Shown here: piece after piece, positions 1 to 6,504 of the stretch
How positions within the stretch are numbered: the stretch's first letter is position 1
Layout of the letters: the number at the start of each line of letters is the position of its first letter
Assembly (NCBI GenBank): GCA_011523485.1
Contig: WTGR01000842.1
Location: 1-8,594 of the forward strand
From: Acidobacteriota bacterium
GTDB lineage: Bacteria > Acidobacteriota > Vicinamibacteria > Vicinamibacterales > UBA8438
Direction: 5' to 3'
DNA length: 8,594 nt
The notes under the pieces: generated by a model
Databases searched by the model: none
Told to the model about the DNA's origin: nothing
Seen by the model: only the letters and a program-made list of their open reading frames with translations
Position numbers and translations under genes: made by a program

Positions 1-165
1 TCGGGGACCGCCGGCACTGCGCCACGGCCCGCCGGGGCGGGGGCGGGGACGCCGGGAGGCGCTTCCGGGAAACCGTGAGGCGGCGGCGGGTCAGTACGGT
101 TCGCTGTCCGATGGTCCGGCACCGCAGGCCGGATCCGGGAACGGGCCTCTATCGCGGGAGACGTC
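1..165. other. Left edge and upstream region of the surface-protein gene
   Basis: This stretch is extremely G+C rich and holds no gene I can support. Frame 1 is open from the window edge to a TGA at 76-78 and would encode a Gly/Ala/Pro-rich tail of about 25 residues. That could be the end of an upstream gene, but at this base composition open frames are expected by chance. No convincing -35/-10 pair was seen. The only clear signal is the GGGAG at 156-160, five bases before the ATG at 166. Confidence 0.4.
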
Positions 166-3100
166 ATGTCGCGCCGATCGCCCTTCGTGCTCGCCCTGCT
201 GGGTGCCGGGTTCCTTCCGACGGCGGCCGGCCTCGGCAGCCGGCCCCCGCGGCGGTCCGCCGTTCGAGCAAGGCTCATGCTGCGTCGAGCGCTGTGCGCA
301 CTCGCGGTGCTGGCCCTGCTGCTCGCGCCCGCGGCCGTGTCGGCCCAGGGCGCCGTCTCGGTGAGCGTCGCCGATGTCGCCGCCGTCGAGGGCGGCACCC
401 TCGCCTTCCGGGTGGTGGCCGAGGGCGTTGTGGCCGGCGCGGCCGTGTGCGCCGTCTGGCACACCGCCGACGGCACGGCGACGGTCGGCGAGGACTACCG
501 GGCGGTGCGGAGCGAGACGCCGCTGGCCGTCACGACCGGTGGCTTCTCCGTTCCGGTATCGACGGTGGACGACGACGAGGAGGAGCCGGCCGAAAGCCTG
601 TCGCTCGTGGTGCGCTATGAGGTCGTCCGTCCTCCGGAGGACGGCAGCGCCGCCTCGTGCCCGCCGGAGCTCGCCGCTCCGGTGGCCGCCATCGCGATTG
701 GCACCATCGAGGACAACGACAAGCCGGGCGTGACGCCGGGCGGCGGCGTCTCGGTCACCGAGGCGTCGGGTGAGGAGGGCGCCGCGCTGGTCTTCAGCCT
801 CGTGCCCTCCTCGGTGCCGGACGGATTCTCGCTGTGCGTGCGCTGGCACACGGCCGACGGGTCGGCGCAGGCCGGGATCGACTACGCCCCGGAAGCGTCC
901 GAGGGTTTCGTCCGCGTCGGCGGGAGCGGCTACACGGTGGCCGTTGCGACCCACGACGACGACGTGGTCGAGGCGGCCGAGACCTTCCAGCTCCTCGTCG
1001 ACTACTTCGTCGTGGCGGGATCGTCGTGCAGCGCGGGCGGGGACCCCGGCCTCCTGCACGTCAACGCGCTGGGGACCATCGCGGACAACGACGCGGCGGG
1101 CCCCGGTCCGGGCGGCGCGGGCGACGTCCTCGGCTACATCGCGCTCCAGGTCTTCCCACTCGCCGTCGCCGAGCCGCTCGAGGGCGTCTCCTACGTCAAC
1201 CTGGTGGTGCGGGTGACGGGCGAGCCGCCCCAGGAGAGGGACGGCCCGGCGGGTCCCCGGCCGCCGGTCTACGTGCGGTGGGGGGCGCATTCGGCGTCGG
1301 CGGCCGGGGGGCCGTCGTGCGCCGACCCGCGCGCGGACTTCGTGGACGGCGCCGGCGAGTTCGTGGTGCAGCCCGACGACCTCGACAAGGTCGGCGACGT
1401 CGTCCTCGGCATCTGCGCCGACGGGTTCGTCGAGGGCGCCGAGAACCTGCTGCTGCGGTTCGAGATCTCGGACACGCCCGCCTTCGGCCGCGTCCGGGTC
1501 GTGCAGTGGGCGGTCGAGATTCGCGACGTGACCGAGTTTCCCGGCCTCCGCCCGCTGGCCCCTCGCCCGCTGCTGGAGGCGGACGCCGGCGACCCGCCGG
1601 TCTTCCTCGAGGCTGTGGTCGAGCTGCGGCGGCCGAACAACGCCGACGCCACGACCATCGTCTATGGCACGGAGCTCGTCTCCGGGAGCGCCGTTCCCGG
1701 GCTCGACTACCGGGGCTACGCCGGACGCGCCGTCGTCCCGGCGGGCCGGCCCGGCGCCGTCGTGCGTTTCGCGGAGATCCTCGCCGACGGCGTCCCGGAG
1801 CCGGTGGAGCTGTTCACCATCTGGGCGCATCTGGAGGGCCGGCCCGAAACCCGCGTCACCGCGGTGGCCGAGATCAGCGACGACGACGTCGCGATCCACG
1901 GCCCCGGCTTCGTGGTGTTCGACATCGGGGTGCCCGGCGATCTGCCGCTCATCGAGGGCGACCGGCCGAAGCCGCCGCTGCCGATCGTGGCGCGCCTCGC
2001 CGATGCGCAACTGCACTCCGAGGCCTACACCTACCGCATCCTCACGATGGACGGCACGGCGCTGGCCGGTCGGGACTTCGTGGGCTTCGACCGGCGGGTC
2101 CGTTTCCGCGAGGGCGAGCTGGCCGTCTTCGACCACGCGGATCCGCTGGCGCTGGCCGTGCTGCCGGACCTGGTCGCCGAGGAGCCGCGCGAGTACTTCT
2201 ACCTGCTCGTCTACGCCCTCATCGACGGCGTCTCCTGGCCCGCGTTCACCGCGATCCGGAAGGTCGAGATCGTGGACGACGACCACCAGGAGGAAGTGCT
2301 CGACGGCGGCGCTACGCTCTGGGTCGGGGGCTCGGGAGCCGAGATCTGTCCGTCGACGGTGCACAGCGTCGTGCTCGAGGAGCCCGACCCGGAGGTGGCG
2401 CCGTGGATCGACGTCGCCGTGCCGCTCGCGGCCCGTCTTGGGCCACTGCCGGGGGAGACGGGCGGCGTCTGCGGGCTGCCGAGCGGGACGTTCGAGGCCC
2501 GTGTCAGCCTCGCTCCCGGTGCCAATGCCGGCGCATCCGTGCCGCACGACGTGACGCTCGCCTCGCGGGCGCCGGAGCCGGTGGTCTTCGCCCCGCAGGA
2601 CCATGCCGGCGCGGTCGTCCTGCGCGTGTACGCCGACGAGTTCCTCGAGGCGGACGAGACCGTCCGCCTGCTGGTGTCGGTCGGCGTGCATGGCGTCGTG
2701 CCGGTCGAGCTGGTGGTCCTCGACTTTCAGAAGGAGCGCGAGCTCGTCACCGGGCGAGACGCGGCGTTCGCCCGGCTCGGCCGCGCGATGGGCGCGGCGG
2801 TCGCCGACGCGCTGGCGGACCGCTTCTCCTGCGCGCGCTCGGCAGGATGCGCGGACCCGTACCGGGTGTCCGACCCGCGCGATCTCGGGGAGGCGGTGAG
2901 GCCGTGGCGCAGCACGGTCGCGGGAATCCTGCGGTCGCTCGCGTCTGCGAGTCGGCCGCCTGCTTCCGCCTTCGACGCTCCTCCCCTTCTCGCGGCAGGT
3001 CGTGCAGCGGGGTTTCCGATGCGCAAGGCCCCGGCTCAACCCGGCTCGGGGGCGACCCGGCTCGCCGGCGGGCTCTCGTTCCAGGGCAGCCCGAACACCT

Positions 3101-4233
3101 GGTTCCGTGCCCGCAACCGCGACGGGCGCACGCCGTGGACGGCGTGGCTGCGGACCGGGCGCCGCATCAGTTCCGACTTGCGGGCGGATCAGTCCCGGGT
3201 GCGCACTGCTTTGCTGAGCGTCCTCGGCGGCGTGGATCGCCGCCTCGGCCCGGTACACACGGGAGCGCTGTACGGCTACCTGATCGGTTCGTACAGCCGC
3301 CGGTTCTCGGACGAGCTCGCCGGGCTCGAGAAGGTCGATCCGGGCCGCCCCGCCCTGGACAACGCCGTCAGTTGGCATCTGGTCGCTCCCTACGTCGGGA
3401 TCACGCCCCACCCGCGGGTCCGCTTCTGGATGGCCTTCGGCCTCTCGCTCGGGGGCTCGTTGGCGCCCTCGGCCGGCTACCAGCCGCACCCGGAGCTGGC
3501 CGCCGGAACGCCGTCGTATCGCCTGTTCATCGGCGGCGCCTCGCTGACGGCGCTTCGCTTCCGCCATGCCGTGCTCGACGTCGACGCCGACGCCTTCGAC
3601 GCCGTCGCCCGGCTTCCCGGCGGCGCGGCGGCGGAGCCGCGCACGCTGGGCGGCGCGACGCGCCGGCGGGTTGCCGCCCGCTTGGGAGTGCCTCTCGACG
3701 TGACCGGCATGCGTCGGCTGTCGGTCGGGGTCGTCCGGCGCTGGGACGCCGGTCCGGACATCGCGTGGCTCAGCCGTGTCGGCTCGTACATGGACTCGTA
3801 CGACTTGGTGGGCGACGTGCGGATCGCCGGCCCCCGCTCGCGGTTGTCGGCCGCCGTCAGCGGCCGCGTCCAGCTGGCCGGCGCCGTTCGCGGCGTCGCG
3901 GCGGCCGGACGCGCCCACCGCCGCGAGACGGCGGTCTCAGGCGTGCTCCGCTGGGGGCACGCCGAGACGGCCGGCGGCTGGTCGATCGCGCTTCGGCCGG
4001 CCTACGGCTATCTGGGCGCGGTGGGAGCGCCCCGCCGCTCAGTGATCTACTCCGAGCTCGTCCCGTTTGCGGCGGGGACCGGCATCGAGGCGCGCCCGCT
4101 CGTTGCCGTCGATGCCGGCTACGGGTTCGGTTCCGGCGCCCGGATCTCGGTCAGCGGCGAGCGCGGCTTCGGCCGCTCCAACGGCTGGTCCCGCGGGTCG
4201 TCGATGGCGCTCCGCTTCGAGCGCGCCTGGTAG
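166..4233 (+). CDS. Secreted Calx-beta repeat protein with C-terminal outer-membrane beta-barrel (autotransporter-like)
   Basis: The 1355-residue product looks like a self-displayed surface protein. Residues 62-185 and 193-310 are clear Calx-beta domains: each has a WHTADG(T/S)A..G.DY strand pair, an acidic DDD turn with an (A)AE(S/T) strand, and ends in a (T)I.DND motif. Residues 320-455, 465-575, 580-706 and 715-855 are more diverged copies that keep the G.DY/GRDF, DG..E..E and SDDD or VDDD elements. The acidic loops would bind Ca2+ by family analogy. A linker of about 860-960 leads into a C-terminal region (about 960-1355) of alternating hydrophobic/polar strands ending in ALRFERAW, the aromatic terminus typical of BAM-inserted barrels. 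Cysteines occur in pairs in several domains, suggesting disulfides and export. The start at 166 has GGGAG five bases upstream. An ATG at 277 (M38) opens a textbook signal peptide ending AVSA-QG and is a serious alternative, although its AAGG is only three bases away. Barrel type and function (adhesion, matrix) are inferred, and no catalytic passenger is visible. Confidence 0.88.
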   Translation: MSRRSPFVLALLGAGFLPTAAGLGSRPPRRSAVRARLMLRRALCALAVLALLLAPAAVSAQGAVSVSVADVAAVEGGTLAFRVVAEGVVAGAAVCAVWHTADGTATVGEDYRAVRSETPLAVTTGGFSVPVSTVDDDEEEPAESLSLVVRYEVVRPPEDGSAASCPPELAAPVAAIAIGTIEDNDKPGVTPGGGVSVTEASGEEGAALVFSLVPSSVPDGFSLCVRWHTADGSAQAGIDYAPEASEGFVRVGGSGYTVAVATHDDDVVEAAETFQLLVDYFVVAGSSCSAGGDPGLLHVNALGTIADNDAAGPGPGGAGDVLGYIALQVFPLAVAEPLEGVSYVNLVVRVTGEPPQERDGPAGPRPPVYVRWGAHSASAAGGPSCADPRADFVDGAGEFVVQPDDLDKVGDVVLGICADGFVEGAENLLLRFEISDTPAFGRVRVVQWAVEIRDVTEFPGLRPLAPRPLLEADAGDPPVFLEAVVELRRPNNADATTIVYGTELVSGSAVPGLDYRGYAGRAVVPAGRPGAVVRFAEILADGVPEPVELFTIWAHLEGRPETRVTAVAEISDDDVAIHGPGFVVFDIGVPGDLPLIEGDRPKPPLPIVARLADAQLHSEAYTYRILTMDGTALAGRDFVGFDRRVRFREGELAVFDHADPLALAVLPDLVAEEPREYFYLLVYALIDGVSWPAFTAIRKVEIVDDDHQEEVLDGGATLWVGGSGAEICPSTVHSVVLEEPDPEVAPWIDVAVPLAARLGPLPGETGGVCGLPSGTFEARVSLAPGANAGASVPHDVTLASRAPEPVVFAPQDHAGAVVLRVYADEFLEADETVRLLVSVGVHGVVPVELVVLDFQKERELVTGRDAAFARLGRAMGAAVADALADRFSCARSAGCADPYRVSDPRDLGEAVRPWRSTVAGILRSLASASRPPASAFDAPPLLAAGRAAGFPMRKAPAQPGSGATRLAGGLSFQGSPNTWFRARNRDGRTPWTAWLRTGRRISSDLRADQSRVRTALLSVLGGVDRRLGPVHTGALYGYLIGSYSRRFSDELAGLEKVDPGRPALDNAVSWHLVAPYVGITPHPRVRFWMAFGLSLGGSLAPSAGYQPHPELAAGTPSYRLFIGGASLTALRFRHAVLDVDADAFDAVARLPGGAAAEPRTLGGATRRRVAARLGVPLDVTGMRRLSVGVVRRWDAGPDIAWLSRVGSYMDSYDLVGDVRIAGPRSRLSAAVSGRVQLAGAVRGVAAAGRAHRRETAVSGVLRWGHAETAGGWSIALRPAYGYLGAVGAPRRSVIYSELVPFAAGTGIEARPLVAVDAGYGFGSGARISVSGERGFGRSNGWSRGSSMALRFERAW
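277..351 (+). other. Predicted signal peptide starting at the internal ATG (M38)
   Basis: From the ATG at 277 the reading frame gives a short Arg-rich n-region (MLRR), a long Leu/Ala hydrophobic core and a c-region AAVSA followed by QG, a classical signal peptidase I site after about residue 61 of the long form. It is immediately followed by the first Calx-beta strand. This supports export through Sec. It also makes 277 a plausible true start, in which case residues 1-37 of the long form would be untranslated leader. Confidence 0.65.
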
Positions 4234-4249
4234 CGCGCACGCTTCGTCG

Positions 4250-4258
4250 GGAGGTGAT
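4250..4258 (+). promoter_or_regulatory. Near-perfect Shine-Dalgarno (GGAGGTGAT) for the 229-aa gene
   Basis: GGAGGTGAT matches the complement of the 16S rRNA 3' end over nine bases. The GGAGG core ends six bases before the ATG at 4261. It lies in the 27-bp gap after the surface-protein stop codon, so it fixes the start of the next gene and indicates strong translation. Confidence 0.85.
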
Positions 4259-4260
4259 CG

Positions 4261-4950
4261 ATGTCCTTTCGGATCTTCTTGCTTCGCTCGTCGGTCACGC
4301 TGACCGCCCTGGGAGTCTGTGCGGGAGCGGCGGTGTTTGCGTCGCTCTACCCGCCGACCGCGGCCTTCTCGGGCCGGCAGGCATCGGACTGCAGTTTCGG
4401 CGGCCGGGCCTGCTTCGATGTGCGCGTGGAGCTGCTCCTTCAGCCGGCCTACTCGACGGTGGGCTTCTACGAGCCACCCGCCGTCCGCGCCCAGGCCCTG
4501 CAGCGCGAGGTCTACCGGCAGCTGCTCATGGATCGGACGGCGCTCTCCTGCCGGCCGATCGGCGGCGAGGTTGCCGTCCTTCGCGATCGGGGCCGGATCT
4601 CGGTCGCTCACGTGGTGCCTGCCGCCGAAGCCTTCGCGTCCGGCCTCAGCGCCGAGGAAATGCCGGAGTTCGTGGCCGACACCCTGAACCTGACCATCGC
4701 GCACGCGGATGAGATCCGGCGACGTGGCGATCTGGATCCGGCGGGCTATCTCCCGGAGCGCAACGCCTGCTGGTACGTCTGGCGCTGGCTCGTCGTCAAG
4801 CAGAGCTGGGCGTTGTCGGTAGACGAGGCCGAGGCGCGGGTGCTGCAGCGGGTTTTCGGCGGGTGTGCGCCGGAGCGCTTCGCGCGCCTCACCTGCTTCG
4901 ACGCGGACATCGATCGGGACCGTGAGGATGCAGCGCGGGGGCGGTTGTGA
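4261..4950 (+). CDS. Membrane-anchored or secreted six-cysteine protein of unknown function
   Basis: The 229-residue product is not a family I recognise. Residues 8-30 form a hydrophobic segment after Arg-containing MSFRIFLLR, so it is either an uncleaved N-terminal anchor or a signal peptide (possible cleavage in the PPTAAFS stretch). The remaining roughly 200 residues would lie outside the cytoplasm. They hold six cysteines (44, 51, 97, 170, 202, 212), an even number that fits disulfide bonding, a Trp-rich patch at 171-176 (WYVWRW) and an acidic/Arg-rich tail. The ATG is fixed by the excellent GGAGGTGAT at 4250-4258. The gene starts 27 bp after the surface-protein gene, and its stop overlaps the GTG of the next gene by four bases (GTGA). 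That arrangement argues for one operon and for a role connected to the envelope or to folding or display of the surface protein; this role is inferred from position only. Confidence 0.82.
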   Translation: MSFRIFLLRSSVTLTALGVCAGAAVFASLYPPTAAFSGRQASDCSFGGRACFDVRVELLLQPAYSTVGFYEPPAVRAQALQREVYRQLLMDRTALSCRPIGGEVAVLRDRGRISVAHVVPAAEAFASGLSAEEMPEFVADTLNLTIAHADEIRRRGDLDPAGYLPERNACWYVWRWLVVKQSWALSVDEAEARVLQRVFGGCAPERFARLTCFDADIDRDREDAARGRL

Positions 4951-5243
4951 CCGAGCCGTCGGACCCGAAGCTGCCGTGGCCCGCGCGGATCGCGGGAATC
5001 ATCCTGGAGGTGGTCTGTGCCGCCTCAGTCGTGGGGCTCGCCTTGACGATGTGGATCGGCGCTGGGTTCCTCGACCCAGCGTCCCTGACGCCGTTTCAGG
5101 CGGCGCTGCTGTCGACGCTGCTCTTCCTCGCCGTGTGGGTCTTTGCGGGCCTTCTGCCGCCGGTGTGGATGGTGGTACTCGCCGCGACGGCGCTTGCCAT
5201 TTCTGCGTTCGTCTGGAGCGTCGCCTACGGTGTCGGCTGCTAG
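4947..5243 (+). CDS. Small three-helix inner-membrane protein of unknown function
   Basis: The 98-residue product has a short polar N-terminus (MTEPSDPKLPWPAR) followed by three hydrophobic segments at about 16-38, 50-70 and 72-94, with a Pro-Pro turn at 71-72 between the second and third. The start is GTG at 4947, inside GTGA, which is also the stop of the upstream gene. This 4-nt overlap implies translational coupling, which would explain the weak G-rich RBS upstream. No conserved family motif was recognised. By context it belongs to the operon of the barrel surface protein. A similar topology is common in many unrelated small membrane proteins, so topology alone gives no function. Confidence 0.78.
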   Translation: MTEPSDPKLPWPARIAGIILEVVCAASVVGLALTMWIGAGFLDPASLTPFQAALLSTLLFLAVWVFAGLLPPVWMVVLAATALAISAFVWSVAYGVGC

Positions 5244-5247
5244 CTTT

Positions 5248-5254
5248 GGAGGTG
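5248..5254 (+). promoter_or_regulatory. Shine-Dalgarno (GGAGGTG) for the 63-aa gene
   Basis: GGAGGTG sits directly after the TAG of the preceding gene and six bases after its GGAGG core (at 5253-5258) comes the GTG at 5259. A strong RBS in front of such a short frame is the main reason to accept the small gene as real. Confidence 0.7.
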
Positions 5255-5258
5255 CGCT

Positions 5259-5450
5259 GTGCGACGCCTGTGCCGTCGGCTCCTGCCTTGCATCATCGCT
5301 CTTCCCGCGCGTGGCCTCGCGCGCGTGGGCGAAGGCGTCGGGATGGTGGTTGTCGGCTTGACCGCCCTGATCGTTCCTGCTCTCCTTCTCATCGCGCTTG
5401 GCCTCGTTATCTGGCACCTGGGCGCGACGGCGCTCGACGCGCTCTGGTGA
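5259..5450 (+). CDS. Very small single-helix membrane protein of unknown function
   Basis: The 63-residue product begins with a strongly basic, Cys-containing N-terminus (MRRLCRRLLPC) and has one long hydrophobic segment at about residues 28-54, ending in a short amphipathic tail. The basic N-terminus predicts an N-in orientation by the positive-inside rule. The start is GTG, supported by GGAGGTG at 5248-5254. The gene follows the 98-aa membrane gene by 15 bp in the same direction, so it is most likely the last gene of the same operon. It is not a known toxin or leader peptide that I can recognise. An alternative is a chance frame, but RBS, position and hydrophobic pattern together argue against that. 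Confidence 0.65.
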   Translation: MRRLCRRLLPCIIALPARGLARVGEGVGMVVVGLTALIVPALLLIALGLVIWHLGATALDALW

Positions 5451-5474
5451 TCAGAAGGTTGACGCATGGCGGAC

Positions 5475-5490
5475 GCGGCGCCAGCGCCGC
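5475..5490 (+). terminator. GC hairpin after the plus-strand operon (weak terminator candidate)
   Basis: GCGGCG-CCAG-CGCCGC forms a perfect 6-bp stem with a 4-base loop, starting 25 bp after the stop of the 63-aa gene. No T-tract follows, so it is not a canonical intrinsic terminator. It may stall polymerase or protect the 3' end. Confidence 0.3.
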
Positions 5491-5602
5491 CGCATGGGTG
5501 GCGTGCGCGTGGGGGGGTGAGCGGGTTTCGGCGGGATTGGCCGGTGCGGTGGTTGGTGGTTGTAACCCGGGACAGAGAGGCCTGCACGTCTCTCACTCGT
5601 TG

Positions 5603-5636
5603 GACAAGGGATGCTCCCTGTCGCGCTCGATCGAGC
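5603..5636. repeat. Hairpin plus 12-bp palindrome between convergent genes
   Basis: At 5603-5622, AGGGA-TGC-TCCCT pairs with a flanking GAC/GTC across one bulged A, giving an 8-bp imperfect stem. Two bases further on, GCTCGATCGAGC at 5625-5636 is a perfect 12-bp palindrome. Neither has an adjacent T-run on either strand. Together they may act as a bidirectional 3'-end structure, a protein-binding site or an element end. Confidence 0.4.
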
Positions 5637-5676
5637 AGGCCGGCAGCCGTGTGCGCTGGCCTGACGATCAAGGCGT

Positions 5677-6369
5677 TCAGGATCGGGGTTTTGTCTTGCC
5701 GGAAGGGCACGATCCCGTGCCGGGCTTCCCCGCCAGAATTCGCTGTGCCACTTCATTGCGGTACTGATTCCACACGATGCCGCGGCGCAGCGTCAGTTTG
5801 CTCTGGTAGAGGATGGCACCGTCCTGGATGGTGTGGGTGTGCAGCGGCGGCCCCTTGCGGCTGTGCAGCAGCTCGACGCGCGTACCCTTGGCGGCCTGCG
5901 CGGTGGCCTGTTCGATGATTCGCCGCTGGCGCTCGATGAGCCCGTCGGCGTTGAGGTTGCGCCGCCTCGCGCGCATCGCCATGACGGATTCCTCGCAATG
6001 GATCAGGAATAACCGGATGCGGTACCCAGCCTTGCGCAGTTCCTCGATGCGACCGGTTGCCCATTCGTCGCCGTAGAGTTCGCTGACAAGGCCCAGGTTC
6101 TCCCCCTTTCGGATGTTGTCTTCCACGAGTTGTGTGAGGATCTGCGCCGCCTTGTCGCGAATGTACGGCTCGTCGGCCCGGCCCAGGCCCTGGGCGACCT
6201 GCTTGAGGTCGTAGAAGTCGGCCGGCAAGTGCGGTGCGAAGATCTCCAACCACCTTTCGGCGCCGCTGAGCGGGGCACCGGCGACGACGACGGCGTCCTT
6301 GGGCCGGCTCACCGGTCGCGGATCTGCCGTTTCACGCTGGCTCGGCTCTCGTTCCGTGGCGTGGGCCAT
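5677..6369 (-). CDS. Zeta-toxin/UNAG-kinase-like protein with degenerate P-loop
   Basis: The 230-residue product follows the layout of zeta-toxin-family kinases: a first strand and P-loop region at about 26-38 (VVVAGAPLSGAE), then FYDLKQVAQGL at 52-62 in the place of the family's NADEIA.GL, a helix ending RKGENLGLVSELYG at 88-100 in the place of the ARGE..AFETTLSG segment, and EELRKAGYRIRLFLIHCEESVMAMRAR at 109-135, which matches the L..AGY.V.L.FL...E.A..R strand-helix. Zeta toxins phosphorylate UDP-N-acetylglucosamine and block cell-wall synthesis. Here the Walker A Lys and Ser/Thr are Ala37 and Glu38 and the NAD(E) motif is altered, so ATP-dependent catalysis is doubtful. I chose the ATG at 6369. 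A TTG at 6378 would add three residues, and neither has a strong RBS. A 75-aa gene lies 135 bp upstream on the same strand. Membership in the family is by my pattern matching, and activity is uncertain. Confidence 0.7.
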   Translation of the reverse strand: MAHATEREPSQRETADPRPVSRPKDAVVVAGAPLSGAERWLEIFAPHLPADFYDLKQVAQGLGRADEPYIRDKAAQILTQLVEDNIRKGENLGLVSELYGDEWATGRIEELRKAGYRIRLFLIHCEESVMAMRARRRNLNADGLIERQRRIIEQATAQAAKGTRVELLHSRKGPPLHTHTIQDGAILYQSKLTLRRGIVWNQYRNEVAQRILAGKPGTGSCPSGKTKPRS

Positions 6370-6504
6370 CGTGCTCAACCCGAACTAGCGGTCTGTGATT
6401 CCATCTCTCTGCACCAACAAACGGTGCAGTGATCGACCGGAGGACCGAGGGAACCTGAAGCCCAATCGACCGCCAGGGCGCACCGTCAGCCAAGTCGCCG
6501 CCTA
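6370..6504 (-). other. Leader region of the zeta-like gene
   Basis: These 135 bp between the 75-aa gene and the zeta-like gene contain no coding frame I trust. The main feature is the hairpin at 6409-6429. No clear -35/-10 pair was identified on the minus strand, so it is undecided whether the zeta-like gene has its own promoter or is read through from upstream. Confidence 0.4.
6409..6429 (-). promoter_or_regulatory. Perfect 7-bp stem-loop in the zeta-like gene leader
   Basis: CTGCACC-AACAAAC-GGTGCAG forms a 7-bp perfect stem with a 7-base loop, ending 40 bp before the chosen ATG at 6369. No T-tract follows on the minus strand (AGAGATGG follows), so an intrinsic terminator is unlikely. It may be an operator-like inverted repeat, an RNA leader structure or attenuator. 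Confidence 0.45.

Larger units (their letters stand above)
5451..5676. other. Convergent intergenic region with hairpins; no gene seen
   Basis: The 226-bp gap separates the end of the plus-strand operon from the end of the minus-strand zeta-like gene. It contains three secondary-structure elements (listed separately) and a G/T-rich run around 5538-5565 leading into GTAACCCGGGACAG. Open frames exist in it but lack good RBSs and give Arg/Ser-rich low-quality protein. No canonical intrinsic terminator with a T-tract was found for either strand. The region could be a junction scar of a mobile element, but no transposase fragment or inverted-repeat pair is visible. Confidence 0.5.

Noticed and set aside
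91..3918. A 1275-codon open frame on the minus strand antisense to the surface-protein gene
   Set aside because: Its product is Arg/Gly/Asp/His-rich with no signal, domain or hydrophobic pattern. It is the mirror of a GC-rich coding frame, where stop codons are rare, while the plus-strand frame carries signal peptide, Calx-beta and barrel signatures.
834..4712. A 1292-codon plus-strand frame overlapping the surface-protein and the next gene
   Set aside because: Extremely Arg-rich low-complexity product that ignores the gene boundary at 4233 and the strong RBS at 4250. It is a frame shadow of high GC.
5530..5676. Insertion-sequence end or transposase remnant
   Set aside because: The GTAACCCGGGACAG stretch resembles element ends by impression only; no matching inverted repeat, target-site duplication or transposase fragment was found in the window.
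5466..5918. 150-codon plus-strand frame crossing the convergent gap into the zeta-like gene
   Set aside because: Weak AGAAGG upstream only, Arg/Cys-rich product without motifs, and its second half is antisense to the better supported zeta-like gene.
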